From NCBI GenBank assembly GCA_002438075.1, contig DJSQ01000234.1:27996-52832 (forward strand): a DNA stretch of 24,837 nucleotides. The letters run 5' to 3'. Source of the stretch: Clostridiales bacterium UBA6330. Lineage in GTDB: Bacteria; Bacillota; Clostridia; Oscillospirales; CAG-272. Below the pieces are notes generated by a model, which was given only the letters and a program-made list of their open reading frames with translations, did no database searches and was not told where the DNA came from. This document shows, piece by piece, positions 1 to 7,425 of this stretch (within the stretch, counting starts at the first letter, position 1; the number at the start of each line of letters is the position of its first letter). A program made the position numbers and the translations under genes.

Positions 1-156
1 TTAAGGGACTTTTTAGAAAAAAGTCCCTTAAAAATCCCCAAAAACTTTCACCCAAGGGTGGGATTCCGTAAAGAATCCCGCCCTTGGGTGAAATTCTTGA
101 AGGTTCTTAGGGAACTTCTTCTAAGAAGTTCCCTAAGTGGGTTCGGGCAAAGCCCG
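1..156. repeat. Cluster of intergenic hairpins (four inverted repeats)
   Basis: Three long inverted repeats and one short one lie end to end. Positions 1-14 pair perfectly with 18-31 (TTAAGGGACTTTTT, 3-nt loop). Positions 46-66 pair with 73-93 (21 bp, one T/G wobble, 6-nt loop). Positions 106-120 pair perfectly with 123-137 (CTTAGGGAACTTCTT arm). Positions 144-148 pair with 152-156 (CGGGC/GCCCG). The first and third arms resemble each other (TTAAGGGACTT versus TTAGGGAACTT), which suggests one repeat family. The region lies downstream of the leftward mecA gene. Read on the minus strand, the 21-bp hairpin is followed by GTTTTT, so it may double as the mecA terminator. The window edge may cut a larger array. 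Confidence 0.8.
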
Positions 157-175
157 TGGTCTTCCCCCCACTCCT

Positions 176-802
176 TTACGCAAGCGCGGCGAGGGTGCGG
201 ACGGCGGAGGAGGGGCAGATCAGACTGCCGTGCTCGCGGAACCAGAGACGGAGGTGCGCGGGATTCATGACCTCGCCGTACTCGGAGAGAAAGGCAAACT
301 CGGAGGAGACGGAGAACGGGGAGGCGGAAACCATGAGCAGAAGGAGATAGTAGCGACCGCTGTCATCGCGGTACGCCGTGCTCTCTCCGATGTAGGACGC
401 ATCCTCCAGCCGCCGACAGGCGCGCAGAAGATCGTCGAGACACGCGAAGCGATAGGCTCCGTCGCGGCGGAAGGCGGGGACCGTCTGCCTCCCCGCACGA
501 ACCGTCAGAGCACCGCCCTCGCGCGGCGCGGACAGCTTTTTGCGCCCCTCCGCACAGGTCGGGATGCTGCTGACGAACATCTCGCAACCGCCGCCGCGGG
601 AGGGGAAATACTGTACCGTCAGATGACGGTCCTCGGTGTCAAAGGCAATCTGCCGTCGGATATCGGCAAGCAGCATACGGAAGGCGTGACCTGTCTGCGC
701 GGTGTTGTTGCTGATGGTGTCGGGGTCGAAATCGTAAGCGGTCATGTCCGCCGCAGTCAGCATAATTTTCAGCTTCCGATCGCTGATTCGGATCAGTTCC
801 AT
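176..802 (-). CDS. mecA: MecA-family Clp adaptor protein
   Basis: This 208-residue protein matches the MecA/YpbH adaptor family in both halves. The N-terminus (MELIRISDRKLKIMLTAADM, then a helix around residues 36-50) resembles the substrate-binding domain. The C-terminal part, about residues 117-208, carries the typical pattern FACLDDLLRACR...YYLLLLM...FLSEYGE...FREHGSLIC that binds ClpC. Known family members deliver substrates such as ComK to the ClpCP protease. The middle region (81-115) is a variable linker. The start at 802 is supported by GAAAGGAGAG about 6 nt upstream. The gene is transcribed leftward, away from the phosphatase gene. Assignment to the family is firm; the substrates here are unknown. 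Confidence 0.85.
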   Translation of the reverse strand: MELIRISDRKLKIMLTAADMTAYDFDPDTISNNTAQTGHAFRMLLADIRRQIAFDTEDRHLTVQYFPSRGGGCEMFVSSIPTCAEGRKKLSAPREGGALTVRAGRQTVPAFRRDGAYRFACLDDLLRACRRLEDASYIGESTAYRDDSGRYYLLLLMVSASPFSVSSEFAFLSEYGEVMNPAHLRLWFREHGSLICPSSAVRTLAALA

Positions 803-835
803 TTGAATCTCTCCTTTCGGATTCTCTGTACTATC

Positions 836-864
836 ATTATAGCGATTTTACGGCGAAATGGAAC
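836..864 (-). promoter_or_regulatory. Candidate mecA promoter
   Basis: On the minus strand a perfect TATAAT lies at 841-836. The hexamer 17 bp upstream (864-859, GTTCCA) is a poor -35 match. The predicted start of transcription would lie about 25 nt before the mecA ATG. The -10 is good and the -35 is weak. Confidence 0.45.
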
Positions 865-904
865 CCCTAAAAATATGGTAATTTCCGATTTTCCGAAGGG
901 TGGC

Positions 905-933
905 TTGACAAAAAATCGCCCGAATGGTATAAT
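905..933 (+). promoter_or_regulatory. Sigma-A promoter of the histidine phosphatase gene
   Basis: A full consensus promoter is visible: TTGACA at 905-910, a 17-bp spacer, TATAAT at 928-933. Transcription would begin near 940. This rules out an in-frame ATG at 936 as the start codon, because it lies upstream of the likely transcript start. Confidence 0.9.
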
Positions 934-965
934 ATATGACAGATAAAGGGAAGGCGGGGAGAAAA

Positions 966-1625
966 ATGGAGAAAAACGGACCGACGCGGGTTATCATGGT
1001 GCGGCACGGGGAAAGCCTCGGCAACGCGGAGGGCTTTTTTGCGGGACAGACTGACATTCCCCTGACCCCGCTCGGGCAACAACAGGCAGAGCGGACGGCG
1101 GAATATCTGCGCGACAGAAAAATCGACCGCATCTATTCCAGCGACCTGATCCGCTCCATGCAGACTGCCGCCCCCACCGCGCGGATGCATGGGCTTGAAA
1201 TCATTCCCGAGGTGGGACTGCGCGAGATTTTTGCGGGCGAATGGGAGCATATGCCCTATGCGGAGATTTTCGAGCGTTACCCGCAAAGTCGCGGGATATG
1301 GAAAGATCACGTCGGTCTTGCGTGTCCCGACGGCGGGGAGTCGGTTGCCCATGTCGCACAGCGCGTTAAGGAGACGGTGGATCGCTTGGTTGCGGAGAAC
1401 GCGGGCAAGTGCATTGCGCTCTTCACGCACGCGTTGCCGATTCGTTCGATGGGGTGCTTCTGGCAGGGAATCCCGATTACGGAAATGGAGCGGCTCCCGT
1501 GGTCGACCAACGCAAGCGTGAGCGAGGCGGAGTACTTTTCGGACGGTCGGGTTGAAATGATTTGCTACGGCTACAACGCGCATCAGGCGGGCATGGAAAC
1601 AGGCTTCCCGAAGGGTGCGGTGTAA
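966..1625 (+). CDS. Histidine phosphatase family protein (phosphoglycerate mutase-like)
   Basis: This 219-residue protein belongs to the histidine phosphatase superfamily. The phosphohistidine motif RHGE is at residues 13-16 (His14). The supporting Arg is in SSDLIRSMQTA (Arg63), the acid residue is in LREIFAGEWE near residue 87, and the second catalytic His is in FTHALPIR (His155). The length fits single-domain cobC/gpmB-type phosphatases. The substrate cannot be told from the sequence, and a glycolytic mutase role is not implied. The start at 966 is chosen over an in-frame ATG at 936 because the latter overlaps the promoter's expected transcription start. GGCGGGGAG lies just before 966. The gene is monocistronic, and no clear terminator follows it before the uvrB promoter. 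Confidence 0.85.
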   Translation: MEKNGPTRVIMVRHGESLGNAEGFFAGQTDIPLTPLGQQQAERTAEYLRDRKIDRIYSSDLIRSMQTAAPTARMHGLEIIPEVGLREIFAGEWEHMPYAEIFERYPQSRGIWKDHVGLACPDGGESVAHVAQRVKETVDRLVAENAGKCIALFTHALPIRSMGCFWQGIPITEMERLPWSTNASVSEAEYFSDGRVEMICYGYNAHQAGMETGFPKGAV

Positions 1626-1711
1626 AACCTCTTGACCTGCGCGACTTTTTCAATTGCGGAATTATAAAAAGACAAAAGTCGGATTGTTGCATAACAAAAA
1701 AGATTATAAAA

Positions 1712-1725
1712 TTCCGAATTCGGAA
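1712..1725. promoter_or_regulatory. 14-bp perfect palindrome upstream of uvrB
   Basis: TTCCGAATTCGGAA is a perfect palindrome whose right end is 20 bp upstream of the uvrB -35 box. Its position fits an operator. It does not match the LexA box of Firmicutes (CGAAC-N4-GTTCG), although uvrB is commonly in the SOS regulon. The cognate regulator is unknown. Confidence 0.4.
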
Positions 1726-1745
1726 ATATTGTTTGATAAAAGCCC

Positions 1746-1774
1746 TTGACAAACAAGCGGAAATGTGGTATCAT
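1746..1774 (+). promoter_or_regulatory. Sigma-A promoter of the uvrB operon
   Basis: TTGACA at 1746-1751, a 17-bp spacer and TATCAT at 1769-1774 (five of six consensus positions). The predicted transcript start is near 1781. That supports the ATG at 1807, with GAGGAGG at 1791-1797, as the uvrB start. Confidence 0.85.
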
Positions 1775-1806
1775 AATAGGGTAGCTTGCAGAGGAGGTCG
1801 AAAAGA

Positions 1807-3801
1807 ATGGCGGACTTTCAACTCAAAAGTGATATGCGTCCGACGGGTGACCAGCCAACGGCTATCGCGGCGCTTGTGGACGGCTTGCGGGCGGGGGACC
1901 GAATGCAGACCCTGCTCGGTGTCACGGGCTCGGGAAAAACCTTTACGATGGCGAACGTCATCGCGCAGATGCAGCGTCCAACGCTGATTCTGGAGCCGAA
2001 CAAAACGCTTGCCGCGCAGATCTGCTCGGAAATGCGGGAATTCTTCCCCGACAACGCGGTGGAATTCTTTGTTTCGTACTATGACTACTATCAGCCCGAG
2101 GCGTATATCCCTGGCAAGGATATGTATATTGAAAAGGACGCGCTGATCAACGATGAGATTGACCGCCTGCGCCACAGCGCAACCAGCGCACTGTTCGAGC
2201 GGCGGGATGTCATCATTGTGGCTTCGGTTTCCTGCATCTATTCGCTCGGTGATCCGTCCGAATATCAGGGGCTTGTGGTGGCGGTCCGCCCGGGGATGCA
2301 GATGCCGCGGGATATTTTCATCCGCAAGCTGGTTGCAAACAGCTATAACCGCAACGACCTTTCGCTGACGCGTGACGCATTCCGCGTCAACGGGGATACG
2401 GTGGAGGTCATTCCCGCAAACAGCGCGGACACCGCCATCCGCGTGGAATTCTTCGGGGACGAAATCGACCGCATCAGCGAAATCAACATCGTAACGGGCG
2501 AGGTCCTGCGCACGCTGACCTATGCCGCCATCTATCCCGCAACGCATTACGCGGTCTCGGACGAGAAGCGCGAGGCGGCGCTGGCGGAGATTGAGCGGGA
2601 GATGGAGGCGCGCGTTCTGGAGTTTGAATCCGAAAAGAAGCTGTTGGAGGCGCAACGGATTCGTGAGCGTGTGAAATACGACATCGAAATGCTTCGGGAG
2701 GTCGGCTTCTGCTCGGGCGTGGAGAATTATTCCCGCGTGCTTTCGGGCAGACCCGCAGGGTCCACGCCGTTTACGCTGTTGGACTATTTCCCCGACGATT
2801 ATATCATGTTCGTGGACGAATCCCACATCATGATTCCGCAGGTGCGGGGCATGAGCGGCGGGGATTCGGCGAGAAAGAAGAATCTGGTGGACTACGGCTT
2901 CCGTCTGCCGTCCGCCTACGACAACCGCCCGCTTTACTTCAACGAGTTTGAGCAGAGCATTCACCAAGCGGTGTTTGTCAGCGCAACCCCGGGGGACTAT
3001 GAGGAACAGCACTCCGTGCAGACGGTGGAGCAGATTATCCGCCCGACAGGATTGCCCGACCCCGTGATTGAGGTCCGCCCGATAGAGGGGCAGATTGACG
3101 ACCTGCTCGGCGAGATTCGGGCGCGGGCAAAGCGCAACGAGCGGGTGCTGGTCACAACCCTGACCAAGAAAATGGCGGAGGACCTGACCGAATACTTTGA
3201 AGGCAACGGCGTGAAGGTGCGGTATATCCATTACAACGTGGAGACGATTGAACGGATGGAAATCATCCGCGATCTGCGGCTCGGCGTGTTCGATGTGCTG
3301 ATCGGAATCAACCTGTTGCGGGAGGGCTTGGACATTCCCGAGGTGTCGCTGGTTGCGATTCTGGACGCGGACAAGGAGGGCTTTCTGCGCTCGGAGCGGT
3401 CGCTGATTCAGACGGTGGGACGCGCCGCACGGAATGCGGAGGGCAAGGTCATCATGTATGCCGATACCGTTACGCAGTCCATGCAGGCAACCATCAACGA
3501 GACCGAGCGGCGGCGCGGTATTCAGATTGCCTACAACAAGGCACACGGAATTGTGCCGAAAACCGTTATCAAGGGCGTGCGGGACATCATCGAAATCGGC
3601 TCCAAGGATGACAGCCGCAAGAGCAAAAAGGGCAAGGGCAAGGACCTGCCGCGCAAGCTGAACGCGTCCGAGCGGGAGAAAATGATTGCGGAGCTGACGC
3701 GCGAGATGAAGAGCGCGGCGGCAAAGCTGGAATTCGAGCAGGCGGCATACCTGCGCGACCGAATCAAGCGGATTCGGGAAGGGAAGGAGACAGAGGAATG
3801 A
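1807..3801 (+). CDS. uvrB: Excinuclease ABC subunit B
   Basis: UvrB is the damage-verifying helicase-like subunit of nucleotide excision repair. It is loaded by UvrA and then directs UvrC incision. The 664-residue length is normal. Walker A GVTGSGKT is at residues 38-45, the beta-hairpin motif YYDYYQPEAYIP that clamps DNA is at 91-102, the DESH box is at 337-340, and helicase motif VI QTVGRAARN is near residue 540. A C-terminal UVR domain (about 625-660) contacts UvrC or UvrA. The start at 1807 follows GAGGAGG with a 9-nt gap; an upstream in-frame ATG at 1786 lies almost on the predicted transcript start. The stop overlaps the next gene by 4 bp, implying translational coupling. No anomalies are seen. 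Confidence 0.98.
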   Translation: MADFQLKSDMRPTGDQPTAIAALVDGLRAGDRMQTLLGVTGSGKTFTMANVIAQMQRPTLILEPNKTLAAQICSEMREFFPDNAVEFFVSYYDYYQPEAYIPGKDMYIEKDALINDEIDRLRHSATSALFERRDVIIVASVSCIYSLGDPSEYQGLVVAVRPGMQMPRDIFIRKLVANSYNRNDLSLTRDAFRVNGDTVEVIPANSADTAIRVEFFGDEIDRISEINIVTGEVLRTLTYAAIYPATHYAVSDEKREAALAEIEREMEARVLEFESEKKLLEAQRIRERVKYDIEMLREVGFCSGVENYSRVLSGRPAGSTPFTLLDYFPDDYIMFVDESHIMIPQVRGMSGGDSARKKNLVDYGFRLPSAYDNRPLYFNEFEQSIHQAVFVSATPGDYEEQHSVQTVEQIIRPTGLPDPVIEVRPIEGQIDDLLGEIRARAKRNERVLVTTLTKKMAEDLTEYFEGNGVKVRYIHYNVETIERMEIIRDLRLGVFDVLIGINLLREGLDIPEVSLVAILDADKEGFLRSERSLIQTVGRAARNAEGKVIMYADTVTQSMQATINETERRRGIQIAYNKAHGIVPKTVIKGVRDIIEIGSKDDSRKSKKGKGKDLPRKLNASEREKMIAELTREMKSAAAKLEFEQAAYLRDRIKRIREGKETEE

Positions 3802-4298
3802 GCAAACGGCGCGTGGTAACGGGGGAATCGGGACAGCCGATGGCGGGCAGGCACAGGCTGCGCCTGATTGACCCGTTTGCGCTGGGGCTTTGGACCGTTG
3901 TCCTGCTTGTGACCGCTTTTCTGGCGGTCCTGTCGGCGGTTAAGGGCTTCAACGAGCATTGGTACGGCGATGTGCTGACGGTGCTGGATTGGATTATCGG
4001 CATTCTGGCGCTCATCAACCTGATGGGAACCTTTATGACGGGCGTGCGCGAAAAGGACGGCATTGCCGACCTCGGGCGCGGCGCGGGCGGCGAACGCATC
4101 ACCTTTGAGACCGCGTTCCTGTGCGAGGTCTTTGCGGTCGACAGTGAGGGGAACCGCCTGCCCGAGGAGGTCCGACGCTGGCGCAATGCAAGCCTGAAAT
4201 TCCGCCTGCGCGACGGCGGAACACGCATCTCCAAGCCCGCCGCGATTCTGACCGCGCGACAGCTGCGCCGCGTCAGAGAATTTTTCGGTCTGCTTTGA
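3798..4298 (+). CDS. Small two-TM membrane protein of unknown function, between uvrB and uvrA
   Basis: This 166-residue protein is not recognised. It has a basic N-terminus (residues 1-22), two hydrophobic stretches that look like transmembrane helices (about 29-50 and 58-80), and a soluble, Arg-rich C-terminal domain of about 85 residues. The topology suggests a hairpin in the membrane with the tail in the cytoplasm. Its ATG overlaps the uvrB stop (ATGA), with GGAAGGAGACAGAGGA upstream, so it is translated as part of the uvrB operon. The conserved-looking C-terminal part and good codon use argue that it is real. A role in repair is only suggested by position. Confidence 0.8.
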   Translation: MSKRRVVTGESGQPMAGRHRLRLIDPFALGLWTVVLLVTAFLAVLSAVKGFNEHWYGDVLTVLDWIIGILALINLMGTFMTGVREKDGIADLGRGAGGERITFETAFLCEVFAVDSEGNRLPEEVRRWRNASLKFRLRDGGTRISKPAAILTARQLRRVREFFGLL

Positions 4299-4313
4299 CC
4301 GAGGCTGTAAAGA

Positions 4314-4369
4314 CACCACCGCGCAATTCCGATGGTGCAATTGCGCCAATCGCGTATTGCGCGGTGGTG
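4314..4369 (+). promoter_or_regulatory. Nested, bistable RNA hairpin before uvrA
   Basis: Positions 4314-4327 (CACCACCGCGCAAT) pair perfectly with 4356-4369. Inside lies a near-palindrome at 4334-4347. A competing 8-bp helix is possible between GCGCAATT (4321-4328) and AATTGCGC (4339-4346). No T-run follows the stem, so it is not a standard terminator. It sits between the two-TM gene stop and the uvrA Shine-Dalgarno site (AAAAAGGAAG, about 4378-4387). It may process or stabilise the polycistronic mRNA or tune uvrA expression. Confidence 0.55.
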
Positions 4370-4395
4370 CCGAAACTGAAAAAGGAAGCTGAATT

Positions 4396-7278
4396 ATGCC
4401 GAATCAAATTTCCATCCGCGGTGTGCGGGTACACAATCTGAAAAATATCGATGTCGATATTCCGCGCGACAAGCTGGTTGTGCTGACGGGGCTTTCCGGC
4501 TCGGGAAAGTCCTCGCTGGCGTTTGATACCATTTATGCCGAGGGGCACCGCCGCTTTGTCGAGTCGCTGTCCTCCTACGCGAGAATGTTTCTCGGACAGC
4601 TCGACAAGCCCGATATCGATTCCATCGAGGGGCTGTCGCCCGCGATTGCAATCGACCAGAAAACCACCTCGAAGAACCCGCGCTCAACCGTTGGAACCGT
4701 AACCGAAATTTACGACTATCTCCGTCTGCTCTACGCGCGGATTGGGATTCCGCACTGCCCCGTTTGCGGCAAGGAAATCCGCCAGCAGACAACCGACCAG
4801 ATTATCGACCGCATCCTCGCGTTCCCAGAGGGGACACGCCTGCTGATTCTCGCGCCCGTTGTGCGCGGGCAGAAGGGAATGCACGAAAAGGTGCTTGCCG
4901 ATGCCAAAAAGCGCGGCTATGTCCGCGTGCGGGTCGACGGCAATCTGTACGACCTCTCGGAGGAAATCAAGCTCGACAAGAACAAGAAGCATAACATTGA
5001 AATCATCGTGGACCGTCTTGTGATGCGAGAGGGCGTGGAGCCGCGTCTGGCGGACTCGGTGGAAAACGCGCTTGCCGCCGCAGACGGGCATCTGATTGCC
5101 GTCACCGCGCCGAAGGAGGGCGAGGGGGAAGCGGAGGAGTTGGAGTTTTCGCAGTCCTACGCCTGCGAGGAGCATAACATCTCGTTCGGCGAGCTGGAGC
5201 CACGGATGTTTTCCTTCAACAACCCTGTTGGTGCCTGCCCGCACTGCGCAGGGCTCGGGGAGATGACCCGCATTGCGGTGGACCGACTGATTCCGAACAA
5301 GAAGCTGTCGCTCTCTCAAGGCGCAATCGCGGTCAATGGGTTCAAAACGCTGGAGGAGGAGAGCTGGAACGGTCCGCTGTTTGCGGCGGTTGGCAAGCGC
5401 TTCGGCTTTACCCTGCAAACGCCTGTCGAGGACCTGACCGAGGACCAATACCAAAAGCTCCTTTACGGAACGGGCGAGGAGGTTTACGACATTCACCGCT
5501 GGTTCGGGCGGGAGGAGCACCACCAGAAGGCGAAATTCGAGGGTCTGGTGGCGATGATCGAAAACCGCGCGCAGACATGGGGAAACGAGTATTACGACCA
5601 GTTCGTTGAGGAAGCACCGTGCCCCGTGTGCCACGGACAGCGGCTGTCTCCGATTGTGCTGGCGGTCACGGTCGGCGGGCTGAACATTCAGGAATTCTGC
5701 GCGCTGTCGGTGGAAAAGGCGCTGGAATTCGTCAACAATCTGAAGATGACCGAAAACGAGGCGAAGATTGCGGCGGAGATTCTCAAGGAGATTCGCGCGC
5801 GGCTCGGGTTCCTTGTCAGTGTCGGGCTGAATTATCTCTCGCTTTCCAACAAATCGGGAACGCTTTCGGGCGGCGAAGCACAGCGCATCCGTCTTGCAAC
5901 CCAGATCGGCTCCTCGCTGGTTGGCGTGCTGTACATTCTCGATGAGCCGAGCATCGGTCTGCATCAGCGGGACAACTCCAAGCTGATTGCAACCCTCAAG
6001 CGCCTGCGCGACCTCGGAAATACCGTGATTGTCGTAGAGCATGACGAGGAGACAATGGAAGCGGCGGACTGGATACTGGATATCGGTCCAGGCGCGGGCA
6101 TTCACGGCGGAACCGTTGTTGCGGCGGGGACCCCTGCCGAGATTATGGCAAACCCCGCATCGATTACGGGAGCGTATCTTTCGGGGCGCTTGCGCATTCC
6201 CGTGCCGAAAACGCGCAGGGCGGGGAACGGCAAATTCCTGTCGGTCCGCGGCGCCTGCCAGAATAACCTCAAGCACATGGATGTGGACATTCCGCTCGGG
6301 TGCTTTGTCTGCGTGACGGGCGTTTCGGGGTCGGGGAAGTCCTCACTGATCAATGATATTCTCTATCCGTATCTGGCGGACAAGCTGAATCACGCGCTGA
6401 CCTATCCCGGGAAATTCGACCGCATTGAAGGTGTGGAAAATCTGGATAAGGTCATTGCGATTGACCAAAGCCCCATCGGGCGCACGCCGCGCTCCAATCC
6501 CGCAACCTATACGGGGCTGTTTGCCGATATCCGCGACCTGTTTGCCAAGACAAAGGACGCAAAGGCGAAGGGCTTCAAGTCGGGGCGGTTCTCCTTCAAC
6601 GTCAAGGGCGGCAGATGCGAAGCCTGCGAGGGGGACGGGGTGAAATGTATCGAGATGCACTTCCTGCCCGACGTGTATGTGACCTGCGATGTCTGCAAGG
6701 GCAAGCGCTACAACCGCGATACGCTGGACGTGCATTATAAGGGCAAGAATATTTCCGATGTGCTGGAAATGACGGTGGAGGAGGGGCTTTCCTTCTTCGA
6801 CGGTCTGCCGAGCATTCAGCGCAAGCTGCAAACGCTTTACGACGTGGGGCTCGGATACGTCAAAATCGGGCAGTCCTCCACCACGCTTTCGGGCGGCGAG
6901 GCACAGCGCGTCAAGCTGGCAACCGAGCTTGCCAAGCGCGGCACGGGCAAGACCATCTATATTCTGGACGAGCCGACCACGGGATTGCACTCTGCGGATG
7001 TCTCCAAGCTGCTTGAAATTCTGCAACGGCTTTGCGACGGCGGGAACACGGTGCTGGTCATCGAGCACAATCTGGATGTTATCAAGTCTGCCGACTATAT
7101 CATCGACCTCGGACCCGAGGGCGGCGATGGTGGCGGAACCCTGTTGGCAACGGGGACCCCCGAGGAGGTTGCAAGGGTGGAGAAGTCCTACACGGGACAG
7201 TACCTGAAAAAGTGGCTGGAACGGGATAAAAAGGCGGAAGAAGCGGAAAAGTGCACAAAATCCGCTATGCTCAAATAA
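4396..7278 (+). CDS. uvrA: Excinuclease ABC subunit A
   Basis: UvrA is the ATP-dependent damage sensor of nucleotide excision repair. It acts as a dimer and hands damaged DNA to UvrB. The 960-residue protein is full length and shows the two expected ABC modules: Walker A GLSGSGKSS near residues 32-40 and GVSGSGKSS near 641-649, and signatures LSGGEAQR near 490 and 830. Zinc-binding pairs are seen at CPVC (about 121), CPHC (about 281), CEAC (about 741) and CDVC (about 764). It is preceded by AAAAAGGAAG and has no visible promoter of its own, so it is probably read from the uvrB promoter. No clear terminator follows it. The C-terminal tail is short and charged. Confidence 0.98.
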   Translation: MPNQISIRGVRVHNLKNIDVDIPRDKLVVLTGLSGSGKSSLAFDTIYAEGHRRFVESLSSYARMFLGQLDKPDIDSIEGLSPAIAIDQKTTSKNPRSTVGTVTEIYDYLRLLYARIGIPHCPVCGKEIRQQTTDQIIDRILAFPEGTRLLILAPVVRGQKGMHEKVLADAKKRGYVRVRVDGNLYDLSEEIKLDKNKKHNIEIIVDRLVMREGVEPRLADSVENALAAADGHLIAVTAPKEGEGEAEELEFSQSYACEEHNISFGELEPRMFSFNNPVGACPHCAGLGEMTRIAVDRLIPNKKLSLSQGAIAVNGFKTLEEESWNGPLFAAVGKRFGFTLQTPVEDLTEDQYQKLLYGTGEEVYDIHRWFGREEHHQKAKFEGLVAMIENRAQTWGNEYYDQFVEEAPCPVCHGQRLSPIVLAVTVGGLNIQEFCALSVEKALEFVNNLKMTENEAKIAAEILKEIRARLGFLVSVGLNYLSLSNKSGTLSGGEAQRIRLATQIGSSLVGVLYILDEPSIGLHQRDNSKLIATLKRLRDLGNTVIVVEHDEETMEAADWILDIGPGAGIHGGTVVAAGTPAEIMANPASITGAYLSGRLRIPVPKTRRAGNGKFLSVRGACQNNLKHMDVDIPLGCFVCVTGVSGSGKSSLINDILYPYLADKLNHALTYPGKFDRIEGVENLDKVIAIDQSPIGRTPRSNPATYTGLFADIRDLFAKTKDAKAKGFKSGRFSFNVKGGRCEACEGDGVKCIEMHFLPDVYVTCDVCKGKRYNRDTLDVHYKGKNISDVLEMTVEEGLSFFDGLPSIQRKLQTLYDVGLGYVKIGQSSTTLSGGEAQRVKLATELAKRGTGKTIYILDEPTTGLHSADVSKLLEILQRLCDGGNTVLVIEHNLDVIKSADYIIDLGPEGGDGGGTLLATGTPEEVARVEKSYTGQYLKKWLERDKKAEEAEKCTKSAMLK

Positions 7279-7317
7279 AATAGTATTATACAAAAGGCAG
7301 TTTTTCTCAAATAGGGG

Positions 7318-7346
7318 TTGACTTTAGCGCTTTAGCATGGTAAAAT
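7318..7346 (+). promoter_or_regulatory. Sigma-A promoter of the amino-acid ABC transporter operon
   Basis: TTGACT at 7318-7323, 17-bp spacer, TAAAAT at 7341-7346. Each hexamer matches five of six consensus bases. The predicted transcript start is near 7353, giving a leader of about 73 nt. Confidence 0.85.
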
Positions 7347-7362
7347 GTTAAAGTAACGTCAA

Positions 7363-7410
7363 GCCGCTTTTGCGGCGAGGCGAAATCGCTTGCATGACCC
7401 GATTCGGGTC
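7363..7410 (+). promoter_or_regulatory. Short structured 5' leader of the ABC transporter mRNA
   Basis: Two clear small hairpins lie in the untranslated leader: GCCGC/GCGGC at 7363-7367 and 7372-7376, and GACCCG/CGGGTC at 7396-7401 and 7405-7410. A third, weaker stem (GCGA/TCGC) lies between them. The second hairpin ends at the Shine-Dalgarno site (GGAAAGGAA, 7411-7419). The layout does not match a T-box, S-box or lysine riboswitch, and no function is claimed. Confidence 0.35.
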
Positions 7411-7425
7411 GGAAAGGAACCTCTT

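Noticed and set aside
1..156. CRISPR array
   Set aside because: The repeats are inverted, not direct, and there are no regular spacers.
936..965. Upstream in-frame ATG for the histidine phosphatase
   Set aside because: It lies 3 bp after the -10 box, before the expected transcript start, and has no ribosome site.
1632..1668. TTGACC and TATAAA as a second uvrB promoter
   Set aside because: The spacing is 25 bp, far from 17.
1771..3546. 591-codon open frame antisense to uvrB
   Set aside because: It is a by-product of high GC at third codon positions of uvrB. It has no ribosome site and its Arg/His/Leu-rich composition matches no family.
4684..6276. 530-codon open frame antisense to uvrA
   Set aside because: It lies fully inside uvrA, has no recognisable domain and shows shadow-type composition.
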